From contig NZ_CP051481.1 in NCBI RefSeq assembly GCF_012934855.1, forward strand, positions 248,001-312,000: a DNA stretch of 64,000 bases. Direction: 5' to 3'. The stretch is from Mycoplasma phocoenae (GTDB taxonomy: Bacteria > Bacillota_I > Bacilli_A > Mycoplasmatales > Metamycoplasmataceae). Positions 25,979-36,687 of the stretch are shown here, in pieces. The notes beneath the pieces were generated by a model. It saw only the letters and a list, made by a program, of their open reading frames with translations, searched no databases and was not told the DNA's origin. Every line of letters begins with the position of its first letter. The first letter of the stretch is position 1. Position numbers and translations under genes: made by a program.

Positions 25979-28198
25979 ATGGATTCACAATTAAAAGTTC
26001 AACAAGAACAAATTTATAAACATTCAAAAACTAGATTCAAAAATAAAAAAACAACACCTGCTATCGAAATAAAAAACCTAGTTATCGACTTTGGTGATGC
26101 TGTTGCTGTGGATAATGTTTCATTTTCAATCGAACAAGGAGAACTAGTTACATTACTTGGCCCATCTGGTTCAGGTAAATCAACAACATTGAATGCCATT
26201 TCAGGTTTATTGAGACCAACAAGTGGGAAGATATTTTTTAATGGTATTGACGTAACTAAATATTCACCACAACAAAGAGAACTAGGGCTAGTTTTCCAAA
26301 ATTATGCGCTATATCCTCACATGACTGTATTTGACAATATTGCTTTCCCATTAGCTAATGATCAACACTGAAAAGATGAAGTTATTGAAACATCTCGTAG
26401 TGCTCAACATGCTATTTACAACATTTTATTAAGTCAAGAAAACCATTCAAAATCTACATTAGATGAATTACAAAAAACATTTTATATGACCATCGATAAC
26501 CCTAAAGAAGGAAAAAAATTCTTACAAGAGTTAAATTCAAGAAGAGGGGATATCAATGAAACTGCCAATAATGAGTACAACCGTTTAGCAGCTAAAAAAA
26601 TTGCTGATTCAAATACATTAACTAAAAAATTAATTAACGAAACCAAAGCATTAGATGAAAACTGAAAACAATCTTCTAAATTCCTAGATTTCGCAAAAGA
26701 GTCAACTTACTTAGAAAATAAAAAAGATATTGAAAAAATACTTGAAGAAATCAATCAATTATTATCACAATTTGAAAAAGAAGCAAATAATTTAAAAATT
26801 AATACAGAAAACAATTTTGATTTAGAAACTAAAATAGCTAAAGTTAATGAAAAATTACAAGAAATTGAATTTACTAGTCATAAAGATTCAGTAATATCAC
26901 ATCTTTTATCAAAATACAAAAAAGCATTTGAAGCAGAATTTAAAAAAGATATAGCTATAAAAGAATTCGAAATTAAAGATAATTTACTTTTAACATACAA
27001 AAATAAAATCTCTAAATTACAAGATTCAGTTCAAAAGTTATTAATTGAATCATTCCCTAAACAAATTAATGTTGCTAAAGAATGCATAATAAGTTTAAAT
27101 GCATCTAAAACATTCCAAAAAGTTTTACAAGTGTTCTATAAATTTGAGTACAAATGAGTTAATGCTAAAAACAGTGTTTGTTTAAAACATGCACAATTGT
27201 TAAACATCGCTGATACATCATTAATGAAAAAACACCCTATTAATCAACAAATTAAAGAAATTAAAAAACGTAATGTTGTAATAGAAAAAAACATTAAAAA
27301 CAAATACAAAACAGAAATTTTAAAATACTTCGAACCAGTATTCAGTAAACACAATATTAGTGGTATTACATTCAGCCAAAAAATTAACAAATTAATATCT
27401 CTAATGCCATCTTCAGTTCGTTTTGAAATCAGTAAACACGAAAAAGAAATCGTTACAATACCTCAAGCTATAACTAGAGATGTTTTAGAAGTTGCTGAAA
27501 GAGTAGATATTACTAAAAACTTAATTAAAAAACCTACTCAACTTTCAGGTGGACAACAACAACGTGTAGCGATTGCGCGGGCAATTGTTAAAAAACCAAA
27601 AATATTATTACTTGATGAACCATTATCAAACTTAGATGCTAAATTACGTATCTCAACAAGAAAATGAATTAGAAACTTACAACAAGAAAGTGGTATTACA
27701 ACAGTATTTGTTACTCACGATCAAGAAGAAGCTATGTCTATTTCTGATAGAGTTATCTGTATGTCAACAGCATTAGTTCAACAAGCTGGTACACCAATGG
27801 AACTATATAATAAACCAAACAATGAATTCGTTGCTAAATTCCTTGGAATGCCAGAAATGACAATTATCGAAGCTGATGTTATTGATAAATGAGTTACTGT
27901 TAATGGAACCAAATTAATAGAAGTTCCAAAATACAGACAAAAGAAAATTAAAGTTGGTTTCCGTTCAGAAACTTTATTAGAATCTTCTAAGGGATTCATT
28001 GAAGGTAAATTAAAAGTAGTTGAATACTTAGGAAAAGAAATTCAATCACAAGTTTTCTTAGAAAATATTAATGTATTAGCTAACGTTTATTTAACAGCTA
28101 AAGATTCATACAAAATTGGTGAAAAAATTAAATTGGGTGTAAAAAGCGTTGATAAATTACATTTATTTGATGCTAAAACAGGCAAAAGAGTTAACTAA
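25979..28198 (+). CDS. UgpC/MsmK-like ABC ATPase with a ~370-residue insert
   Basis: 739 residues, twice the usual ~360. Residues 30-125 hold Walker A (GPSGSGKST, ~61-69) and the Q-loop (Gln107, [12 protein letters not shown]). Residues ~126-495 are a Lys/Glu/Asn-rich, mostly helical insert. The ABC fold resumes with [15 protein letters not shown], signature LSGGQQQR (~522), Walker [14 protein letters not shown] and switch VTHDQEE, then the MOP/TOBE-like regulatory domain. All catalytic residues are present. The insert sits where the helical subdomain touches the permeases. MG187 of M. genitalium is also oversized. Starts one base after the nuclease stop. Confidence 0.9.
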
Positions 28199-29226
28199 TG
28201 AATTGATTAAAATCCAAATTTTATAAAAAATTCAGACTTAAAAACCACTTAACCAGTTTAAGTATATTGAATAGTAAGACTCCGGGATATAAACCATTTC
28301 TATTGTTATTTCCTTCTTTACTTACTATAACAATGTTCACCATAATTCCATTCATATTAGTTATTTCAGATTCATTTAAAATAAAAACAGGATTTGTTGC
28401 GAGTGATTTTGCATTTGGAACTGAAAACTATACTGAAGTATTCAATCACATCCATTTTAGAATAGGGATGCGTAATTCAATACTATATTCAGTAGTTGCA
28501 TTACCTATTTCATTGGTATTTTCATTATTAATATCAAGTGCGATAGTTCATGTTATTCGCAAATGATCACAAGGATTTTGACAAACAATATTCTTCTTAC
28601 CTTATGTAACAAGCGGAATTGCCGTTTCAGTCACATTCTTTTATTTATTTGATTCACAAACCGGTATGATTAACAACTTTTTCGGAATCTCTACACCATG
28701 ATTGAATAGTGGAGATACGAGCAGCTGATACCCATTTGTTGCTATACTAGCAAATGGTGTATGACACAATTTAGCATTCCAAGTTTTAATATTAACTGGA
28801 GCAATGCTATCGATTAACAAAACTTTATATAAATCAGCAAGTATTGATGGTTCATATAAATTAAACCAATTCTTTTCAATAACACTTCCATCAATTAAAA
28901 ATCAATTGTCATTCTTATTTACAGTTGGAATTATTGGAGGGATTAAAGTATTCCCATTGGCATTATTCAATAATGACGCTGACTCAGCGATAAACAATGG
29001 TGGATCAACAATTATGTTGTTTCTATATAGAGCGGTTCAGCACGCTGAATTTGAAAAAGCCGGGGCCGCATCAGTACTTTTATTCTTAATCGGAGTACTA
29101 GTATCATTTACTATCAAAAAAACAGTATCAATATCATACAATTTAAGTACAACTTTAGGAGTGAAACATGTATCGAATAAAATTACTAGTCAAACAAAAG
29201 TTTCTAAAGCATTCTTTAAACTCTAA
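28198..29226 (+). CDS. ABC importer permease 1 (MalF/UgpA type), nuclease locus
   Basis: 342 residues, six core membrane helices. The first helix is FLLLFPSLLTITMFTIIPFI; the EAA loop is KSASIDGSYKLNQFFSITLP, the usual contact site for the ATPase. Start overlaps the ATPase stop (TAATG). Its 3' end overlaps permease 2 by 59 bases, an arrangement copied in the paralogous operon. It likely forms a heterodimer with permease 2. Substrate: nucleic-acid breakdown products, or glycerol/sugar phosphate by family; unproved. Confidence 0.88.
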
Positions 29227-30148
29227 ACAGTCTTTAATGACTAAACAAGTTGATACTAAATCTGTATGAAGTTCATTATTAGGATTCATGTTTAAAATGT
29301 TAGTATTGGTATTCTTTGGGTTAATAATTATTTTCCCATTCTACTACATGATTATGACATCATTAATTAGTAATGATCTATCGCTAAAAGAAGGAGAATT
29401 AATTTTATATCCTTCTAAAGTAAACGGAAAAGGATGAGAATTCCATTTCGAAAACTTTAAAAAAGCATTAGAAGAAGGTTACTTACAAGCTGTATTATTC
29501 ACAGCTGCAGTAACATCATTGAGTGTTGTATGTAAAATCTTCTTCTCTATAACATTTGGTTATGCATTTAGTTTAAGAAAATGAAAATACAAAAATCTAT
29601 CTTGAGCATTATTCTTATCATTACTTGTATTACCAGAAGCGGCTTTATTGGCCGGACAATATAAAGTTGTAGTTACATTAGGTTGACACGTTGGATTTTA
29701 TAGATTATTATCGTTAACACTTCCATTCGTTGCTAGTGTATTCTCAGGGTATATGTTCAGAACAGCTTTCGAAGCTGTTCCGGATTCAGTAAAAGAAAGC
29801 GCCATGATAGATGGTGCTTCAGAATTAAAATTCTTTATAACCATTGCAATTCCGATGGTTAAAGGAACAATTTGAACAGTTGGTATATTAACAGCTCTAG
29901 CAGCTTGAAACAGCTTCTTATGACCATCATTAATCATAGGTCCTGGAGACAACTCGTACCCAGTTATGAATGTTTGATTATTTACAACAGGGAAAGATAA
30001 CTCTTCAAGTGAAATATCTAGAGTATTCAGAAACATTAGAATGGCTGCCGCTATTTTAGCTATTGCTCCTATGTTTATTACTTACTTCTTATTCAGAGGT
30101 CGTATTATGAGAACAATATCAAGAAACAACGTGGCTTCAAAAGGATAA
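29168..30148 (+). CDS. ABC importer permease 2 (MalG/UgpE type), nuclease locus
   Basis: 326 residues, six membrane helices. MLVLVFFGLIIIFPFYYMI is helix 1; the EAA loop is DSVKESAMIDGASELKFFIT. I chose ATG 29168, inside the end of permease 1, because the paralog (35588) begins at the same alignment position with GTG and also gives 326 residues, and GGAG lies 7 bases upstream in both. A later ATG at 29237 is the alternative. Confidence 0.87.
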
Positions 30149-30151
30149 TAT

Positions 30152-30295
30152 ATGCGTAGACTTATTGCAAAAACATTAGATTGAATTTCTAGATATAAAA
30201 AATACTTATTTATATTCATTGTTATTGTATTTGGGCTAGCCATGACAGCGGCAACCATTTACGGTCTTATTATGTTACCAATCAACTGAGATTAA
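30152..30295 (+). CDS. Small single-span membrane protein
   Basis: 47 residues: basic start MRRLIAKTLDWISRYKKY, one hydrophobic helix (LFIFIVIVFGLAMTAATIYG), short end LIMLPINWD. Two TGA Trp. It starts 3 bases after permease 2 and ends just before the operon terminator, so it is probably co-expressed. No counterpart is seen after the paralogous permease at 36568. Possible accessory subunit; unrecognised family. Confidence 0.6.
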
Positions 30296-30312
30296 TCAAC
30301 AACAAACAAATA

Positions 30313-30344
30313 AAAACAGCATTCTTAAACGAATGCTGTTTTTA
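30313..30344 (+). terminator. Terminator of the nuclease-ABC operon
   Basis: AAAACAGCATTC / GAATGCTGTTTT with a 6-base loop and T-run; it ends the operon facing the minus-strand DHH genes. Confidence 0.85.
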
Positions 30345-30355
30345 AATGTTCATTA

Positions 30356-31342
30356 TTAATTATCGTAGTCACTTAAGTTTAAGACTTCTTTTTCACAGTC
30401 TTGAATAATAAGCGGTATTAATGAAGCGTCTTTTATTTGAGCGCCAGATGCTCTGTGATGTCCACCGCCATTTCATTTTAATGCCACGTTTCTTACACAC
30501 GCACCATTTGAACGAAATTCACATCTGATTTGATCTTCTTTTTCTTGGGTGAAAAAGACTCAAATTTTATTATCATCAATATTGGCTAGTGTATATGGTT
30601 TATTAGCTTTTAGTGGATCAGTTATTCCGAATTTTTTTTGAGATTCTAAATCAAAGTAAAAACTTACAACAGAATTACTAATTTTCATTTCTGAGTGAAT
30701 AAATGCATCTACTTTAATATCATTATGTGATTTTCTTGACATGTTTTCAAATAAGAATTCTTTTTTAGCTCCCGAATCCCACAATTGAGAAACAAGGTTA
30801 AGTGTTCTCGAATTTGTTAAATTAGTTGTTAATCTAACGCTGTCTGTATAAATTCCTAAAAATAAATAAGTCGCAGCCATCTGGTTAACTTTTCATCCTA
30901 ATGTGTAAGCAATCTCAGCTACTTGTTGTGCTGCAGCAGGAGATTCAGATTCGACTCATACTAAAGAAGCGTTTAAGTCATCATCATTAGGGTGATGATC
31001 AATTCTTATTACTTCAGTGAAATAATTATTATCTAAGTATTCTCTGCACTCAAGTCTTTCTTTAAAGTTGGCATCAACTATGATTGCTAACGAGTTTTCT
31101 AATTTTTGTTTTGGTAAATCATCGAATTTAAAATCTAAAAATGAATATACACCTCTATTATCACCAATTGTGTATACATTTTTTTCTGGCCAGTTTTCTT
31201 TAATTAATTCTTTCATACCGAATTGAGATCCCAAACAGTCTCCATCTGGTCTAATGTGGTGAAAAATAACTATATTAGAAGCGTGAATAATCTTTTGCTC
31301 AATTTGTTTAAATAATTTTAATTTTTCCTCTTTATTTAACAT
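30356..31342 (-). CDS. DHH/DHHA1 phosphoesterase (second of a tandem pair)
   Basis: 328 residues. Motifs HHIRPDGDCLGSQFG (~residues 28-42), IVDANFKE, RIDHHPNDDD, and C-terminal KWNGGGHHRASGA of the DHHA1 domain. Same class as NrnA/MgpA: Mn-dependent phosphodiesterase or phosphatase on short RNA, pAp or cyclic-dinucleotide products. It overlaps the 3' end of its neighbour by 11 bases. Close paralog of 31332-32303, from gene duplication, while 21020-21940 is a distant one. Confidence 0.88.
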
Positions 31343-32303
31343 GTTTTTTAATTTCCTCTTTTAAATCATTAAGTATTAATTTAATTTCCTTTTTATTGTG
31401 TAATGTAGCTCCGGCGGCAACTTCATGTCCACCTCCACGTCATTTATGAGCGATGTGATTAATATGAATACCATTAGATCTAATTCTTACTCTTATTTTA
31501 CCGTCTTCTTGATCAATAAAAAATACTCAAATTTTACAATCTCCGATGTTTGCTAATGCGTTAACATCATTGGCTTGATTTTCATCCAGTTTGAATTTTT
31601 TTTGAATTTTTTTTGTGACATGGAATCATAATACTTGTTCATCGCTTACAAATTTAGATAATACATAAGCTAAAAATCTAACTTTAGACTCATTTCTAAT
31701 TGATAAAGGAAAATTAATATCTCATACATTAAATTTTGGTGCATTGTGTAAGTATGACACAACATCAAAAGTTCTTTTTACTACAGAAGAAAATTGAAAT
31801 CTTCCGCTGTCTGTATTAATACCTAAATAGCAATACTGAGCTGCTTTTGTTGTTAATTTTCATTTTTGTTTCATTGCAATATACGCAACTTGTTCAGCTG
31901 CTGCTGAATACTCAGCATCTTCTCATGTGTAATCGTACTGTATATCTGGTTCAGTAGGGTGGTGATCAATTCTCAATGTTTTTGTAAATTTACCCTCAGT
32001 AATTAAATGAGCATCTTGAATTCTATTGCTATGGTTTGCATCCACAACAATTGCTAATGAGTTTTTAAAGTGTGTTTTAGGTATTGAATTAATATCATCA
32101 TGTTTTAGATTTAAAAACGAAAACGATCCAATAGCATCACCAATAACATAAACCTTTTTATCAGGATAATTTGTTTTTATTAATTCAGCAAGACCGAATT
32201 GAGACCCTAAACAGTCTCCATCGGGTCTGATGTGATGAAAAATAAATATATTTTTCGCTTCCTCAATTGCTTCAACAGCAATTTTGTATGTATTTTTTGC
32301 CAT
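31332..32303 (-). CDS. DHH/DHHA1 phosphoesterase (first of a tandem pair)
   Basis: 323 residues. Motifs HHIRPDGDCLGSQFG, IVVDANHSNR, RIDHHPTEPD, and KWRGGGHEVAAGA. Start ATG 32303 has AAGGAGAT upstream. It is translated first and overlaps the next DHH gene. The glycine-rich DHHA1 motif has HEVAAGA, versus HHRASGA in the sister gene, which may reflect different substrates. Function by family only. Confidence 0.88.
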
Positions 32304-32433
32304 TTTATCTCCTTAATATTTTTTTTATTTTTAAAAGTTAATTAAATTATAAACAAAACATCAAAAATACACAAGATAAACTATGTATATATTAAAATTT
32401 ATATATATACTTTTATTTTTCTAAAGGAGGTTT

Positions 32434-34608
32434 ATGAAAGAAAAAAATATACCCGCAATTCAACTTACTGATGTAAGTGTTGATTTTGGTCAATTAAATG
32501 CAATAGATAAACTCTCGTTTTCGGTCGAAAAAGGTGAGCTTGTGTCAATACTGGGACCTTCAGGATCAGGTAAGTCAACAACATTAAATGTCATATCTGG
32601 TCTGGTAGGTGTAACAAATGGAAAAATTTATTTTAATGGTCAAGATGTTACAAAAACTAGTCCTCAAGATCGCAAGTTAGGACTGGTTTTTCAAAACTAT
32701 GCATTGTATTCGCATATGAATGTTTATGACAATATTGCGTTTCCATTATTTAGTGACAAAAATTGAAAAAAATCGATAAAAGAATCTGCTGATAAAGCTC
32801 AACATAATGTACTGAAACTAATTATTGAAAAATCAAACATCAAAAATCTTGATACTAAGGAATTTGATCGAGCGTTTGACAATAAAATAAAAGCATTTGA
32901 TAACGGATTGAAAAAAGTTACAGAAGCTAAACAAGCCATTGATGATTATGTTAATACAAATTATCAAAAATACAATAATGTTATAGTTAAGCAAACGAAT
33001 AAAATAACTGAATTATCAAAAACCTTTATTTCAAAATTAAAAGATTATGAAAACTATTGTAAAACTACTGAAAAAATACTAGATTTTAAAAATGATTACA
33101 CACTCGTAGAATATCAAAGCGGTATTAAGCAAATCATTGAAGATATGAAAAAAATTCATCAAAACATCATTCAATCTGAAAAATCATTAAGTTCTTTAGA
33201 AAAAGCCAATTGTTATATTGTGACTGAAGAAGCTGAAAAAAAACTTGTTAAAAAATTAACATTCCGTTTAAATGAATTAAAGGATTCCTCTTATGGTAAT
33301 TTTTTAACTAATATTAAATTAGCCTATTTATTTAAAAACGCATATAAAGGATATGCGTTGATTGACGGAACAAAGAAGGTAGCTCAAGCTAAAAAAAATC
33401 GAATTAAAAAATATGAAAGCGAATTAAACGAACAAAAAGCAAGACTTCATCGTTTATTATCGCCACTTTCAGAAAGGGATTCGAATTTAAAATATAGACA
33501 AATTTTTCCTAAATCGTTTTTCAAACTTTATAAAAAAATAGCAATGGATATTTACAATTTAAAATACAAAATGTATTCTTTAAGATATGATATTGAAAAA
33601 AATGCTTATTACAAACTTTATAAAGCAGACAAAATGATGGTGAAATATCATACTTTAACCCATGACTATAATAAATGCGTTAGTGAGTATAAACAAACAT
33701 CGCGTGAATGTTCACAAAAATATAAAGAGACATCGTCTGAAATATTGAATAAAGTATGTGAATTTTACGATATTTCAGTAAAAAATACTAATGATAAAAT
33801 TGCTTTATTAAAAACAAAATTCGATGCTAAAACAACAGCAAAAATTACTGAATTAGAGAAAAATATAATTTCAATAAAAGACGCAATCAAAAGAGATGTT
33901 ATTGAAATTGCAAAAAAAGTCGAAATTGATGATCTTTTAGCAAAAAAACCAAATGAAATTTCTGGGGGTCAACAACAACGAGTAGCTATTGCACGAGCTA
34001 TCGTTAAAAAACCTCAAATATTGTTGCTGGATGAACCTCTGTCAAATCTTGATGCAAAACTACGTACTACAACTAGAAAATGAATAAAAGAATTACAACA
34101 AGATTTTAATATTACAACCATTTTTGTTACTCATGACCAAGAAGAAGCTATGTCAATATCGGATAAGATAGTTTGCATGTCGAAAGCAAAAATACAACAA
34201 TATGGAACACCCGAAGAATTGTATTCAAATCCAAGTAATATATTTGTTGCTAAATTCATTGGAGTTCCTGAAATAAATTTATTAAAAGCGGAAGTAAGTA
34301 AAAACATAATTAAATTGAACAATATATTCACTAAAATGCTAAATAATTATTCAAAAAATAAAATATATATCGGTATTAGACCTGAAGATATTTGTTTAAA
34401 AAAGGATTCGAATATTAAAGCAAAAATAAAAGAAATTGAATATTTAGGAAAAGAAGCATATGCACAAATACATATTGAAGGTACAGACATTACTTTATCA
34501 ATGTTTTTATCAAATATTCAAAAACACAAAATTGATGACGAAATCAATATTGAAATAAACACTGAAAATATATTAATGTTTGATTATGATACAGGGGTCA
34601 GATTATAA
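32434..34608 (+). CDS. UgpC/MsmK-like ABC ATPase with a ~375-residue insert (paralog)
   Basis: 724 residues. Walker [10 protein letters not shown] (~residue 41-49), Q-loop Gln87 ([12 protein letters not shown]), insert about 106-482, signature ISGGQQQR (~509), Walker [14 protein letters not shown], switch VTHDQEE, then the C-terminal TOBE-like domain ([12 protein letters not shown]). The insert is at the same site as in 25979-28198 but little sequence is shared apart from high Lys/Glu and coiled-coil character ([31 protein letters not shown]). The signature has Ile for Leu at its first position. Strong RBS AAAGGAGG. First gene of an operon with two permeases. Confidence 0.9.
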
Positions 34609-35646
34609 ATGTTTAAATGAAGGCTGAAAAAAATTAGAAAAATACAAAATAAAGCTATCCAAAACAATAGCTTTATTTTGTTTAAAAAAACTAAATTTAT
34701 TAAGCCTTTTTTATTGTTGTTGCCAAGTATTATTGTTTTGTTATTGTTCACTGTAGTACCATTTGTATATGTTATTGTAGATTCGTTTTTGATTCAAGGG
34801 GATTCAATCAAAATTACTGATATAAATGTAGGTTTAAAGAATTATGAATTTCTTTTAAAAAGCGATTATGAATTTCAAATTGCGTTGAGAAATACCATTA
34901 TATATGCACTTGTTGCTTTACCAATATCTCTTTTTATATCCATTGGTGTTTCAATAACTATTTCAAATTTAACAAAAAGATATTGAAAGTCTTTTTGACA
35001 ATCAATATTCTTTTTACCTTATGTTACGAGTGGAGTAGCTATATCAATTGCTTTCTTTTACTTATTTGCAGATAAAGGAATAATGACTAAAATACTCGGA
35101 TTGGAAACGTACTCATGATTGACACAAAGAAGTGGGTGAAATTCTTTAATTGTTATCATATTACGTGGTGTTTGAGAAAATTTAGCATTTCAAATACTGA
35201 TGTTATCTACAGCATTAATGAGTATAAACCCAATGTTATATAAAGCCTCACAAATTGATGGTGTTTCAAAAACCAGAGAGTTATTTGCAATCACTTTACC
35301 AAAAGTTAAAAGAACCTTATTATTTTTAATTACAATAGGGATTATTGGTGGAGTAAAAATATTTCCGCTTGCTTTATTTGATAATAATCCCACTCAAGCT
35401 ACGTCCTATCAAGGTCAAACTATTATGACTTATATATATAGTATGCTCATGGCTAACAAAGAACAATTTAAGCACTATTCAACAACAGCGTCAGTAATAC
35501 TATTTATATTAGGAGTCTTTTTATCATTTGCAATTAGATATATTGTGATATTGGGATATCGAATAAACATTCATTTAGGAGTAAAACGTGTTCAATATAA
35601 AATTAAAAATAATAAAAACCCGTACAAAACGAATTATCAAATATAG
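34609..35646 (+). CDS. ABC importer permease 1 (MalF/UgpA type), paralogous locus
   Basis: 345 residues, six core helices; first helix FLLLLPSIIVLLLFTVVPFV; EAA loop YKASQIDGVSKTRELFAITLP (near residues 205-225). Directly follows the ATPase stop with no gap. It aligns along its length with 28198-29226 (shared FFLPYVTSG, NLAFQ, TIGIIGGVKIFPLALF). Its end overlaps permease 2 by 59 bases, as in the first operon. Confidence 0.88.
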
Positions 35647-36568
35647 TAAACAAGACATAAAAAATTCAATTAATATTGCTGAATCATCATTTGGTTTATT
35701 CAAATATATTCTAAAAATGTTTGTATTGTTATTTTTTGGATTATTAATTATTTTTCCATTATTTTTTATGATTTGAATGTCATTAATACCTGAAGACGTG
35801 ATTGCTAATTCTAATGGTAATGAAAACATTCCCTTGTTTAATAGTTTTGACAAATTAACGCTAGATAATTTTAAATATGCTTTAAATAGCGGTTATATTA
35901 AAGCCTTGTTATTAACAATATTAATGATGTGTACAAGTGTTGTGTTAAGAGTATTATTTTCGTTAACTTTTGGTTATGCATTTAGTTTAAGAAATTGAAA
36001 ATTTAAAAAAATATCTTGATTGATATTTTTAGCTATTTTAGTATTACCAGAGGTCGCTTTATTATCTGGGCAATATCGTGTTATAGTTGCTCTGGACTGA
36101 AAAAACAATGAGTTATTACTTTTATCTTTGACATTGCCTTTTGCTGCCAGTGTATTCAGCGGATATCTTTACCGCATTGCTTTTGAATCTATACCACAAT
36201 CTGTACGCGATACAGGGAAAATTGATGGATCAAGTGAATTCAGATTTTTCATAAAAATATTATTACCTTTAGTTAAACCAACAACATTATTAGTAATGAT
36301 ATTAACAGCGTTTGCAGCATGAAATAGTTACGCATGGCCAAATTTAATAATTAATAATTCCTCATCGGATTTTTGAGATTTACTTAATTTATGAATTTTT
36401 AGAACTGGATACAAAATAATGAATGGTGAAAATCAATCAATAATATCTATTAAAATGGCCGCTTCGTTTTTAGCAATAATGCCCATGATGATTATTTATA
36501 TCATATTTAGAAAAACTATCATACGTGCAATTACCAATAATAAATTTAAAGTCACTTCAAAATCTTAA
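35588..36568 (+). CDS. ABC importer permease 2 (MalG/UgpE type), paralogous locus
   Basis: 326 residues, the same length as its paralog at 29168. Starts at GTG inside permease 1, with GGAG 7 bases upstream. Helix 1 FVLLFFGLLIIFPLFFMI; EAA loop QSVRDTGKIDGSSEFRFFIK. Conserved patches shared with the paralog: SLTFGYAFSLR, VLPEVALLSGQY and LPFAASVFSGY. Terminated by a hairpin right after the stop. Confidence 0.87.
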
Positions 36569-36593
36569 AATCACACACGTGATTTTTTTTTTT
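36567..36593 (+). terminator. Terminator after permease 2 of the second importer
   Basis: AAAATCAC-ACAC-GTGATTTT followed by T; the lipoprotein downstream is therefore a separate transcript. Confidence 0.8.
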
Positions 36594-36675
36594 GTTATTA
36601 AATTTAAAAACACACAATTTCGGCTTAAAAAAAGACGTATATGTATTTTTTCATATTTTGTAAATCATTAAAATA

Positions 36676-36681
36676 TATAAT
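36676..36681 (+). promoter_or_regulatory. -10 box of the binding-protein gene (leaderless geometry)
   Basis: Perfect TATAAT, then 6 bases, then ATG 36688; no ribosome binding site. Confidence 0.6.
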
Positions 36682-36687
36682 TTACAT

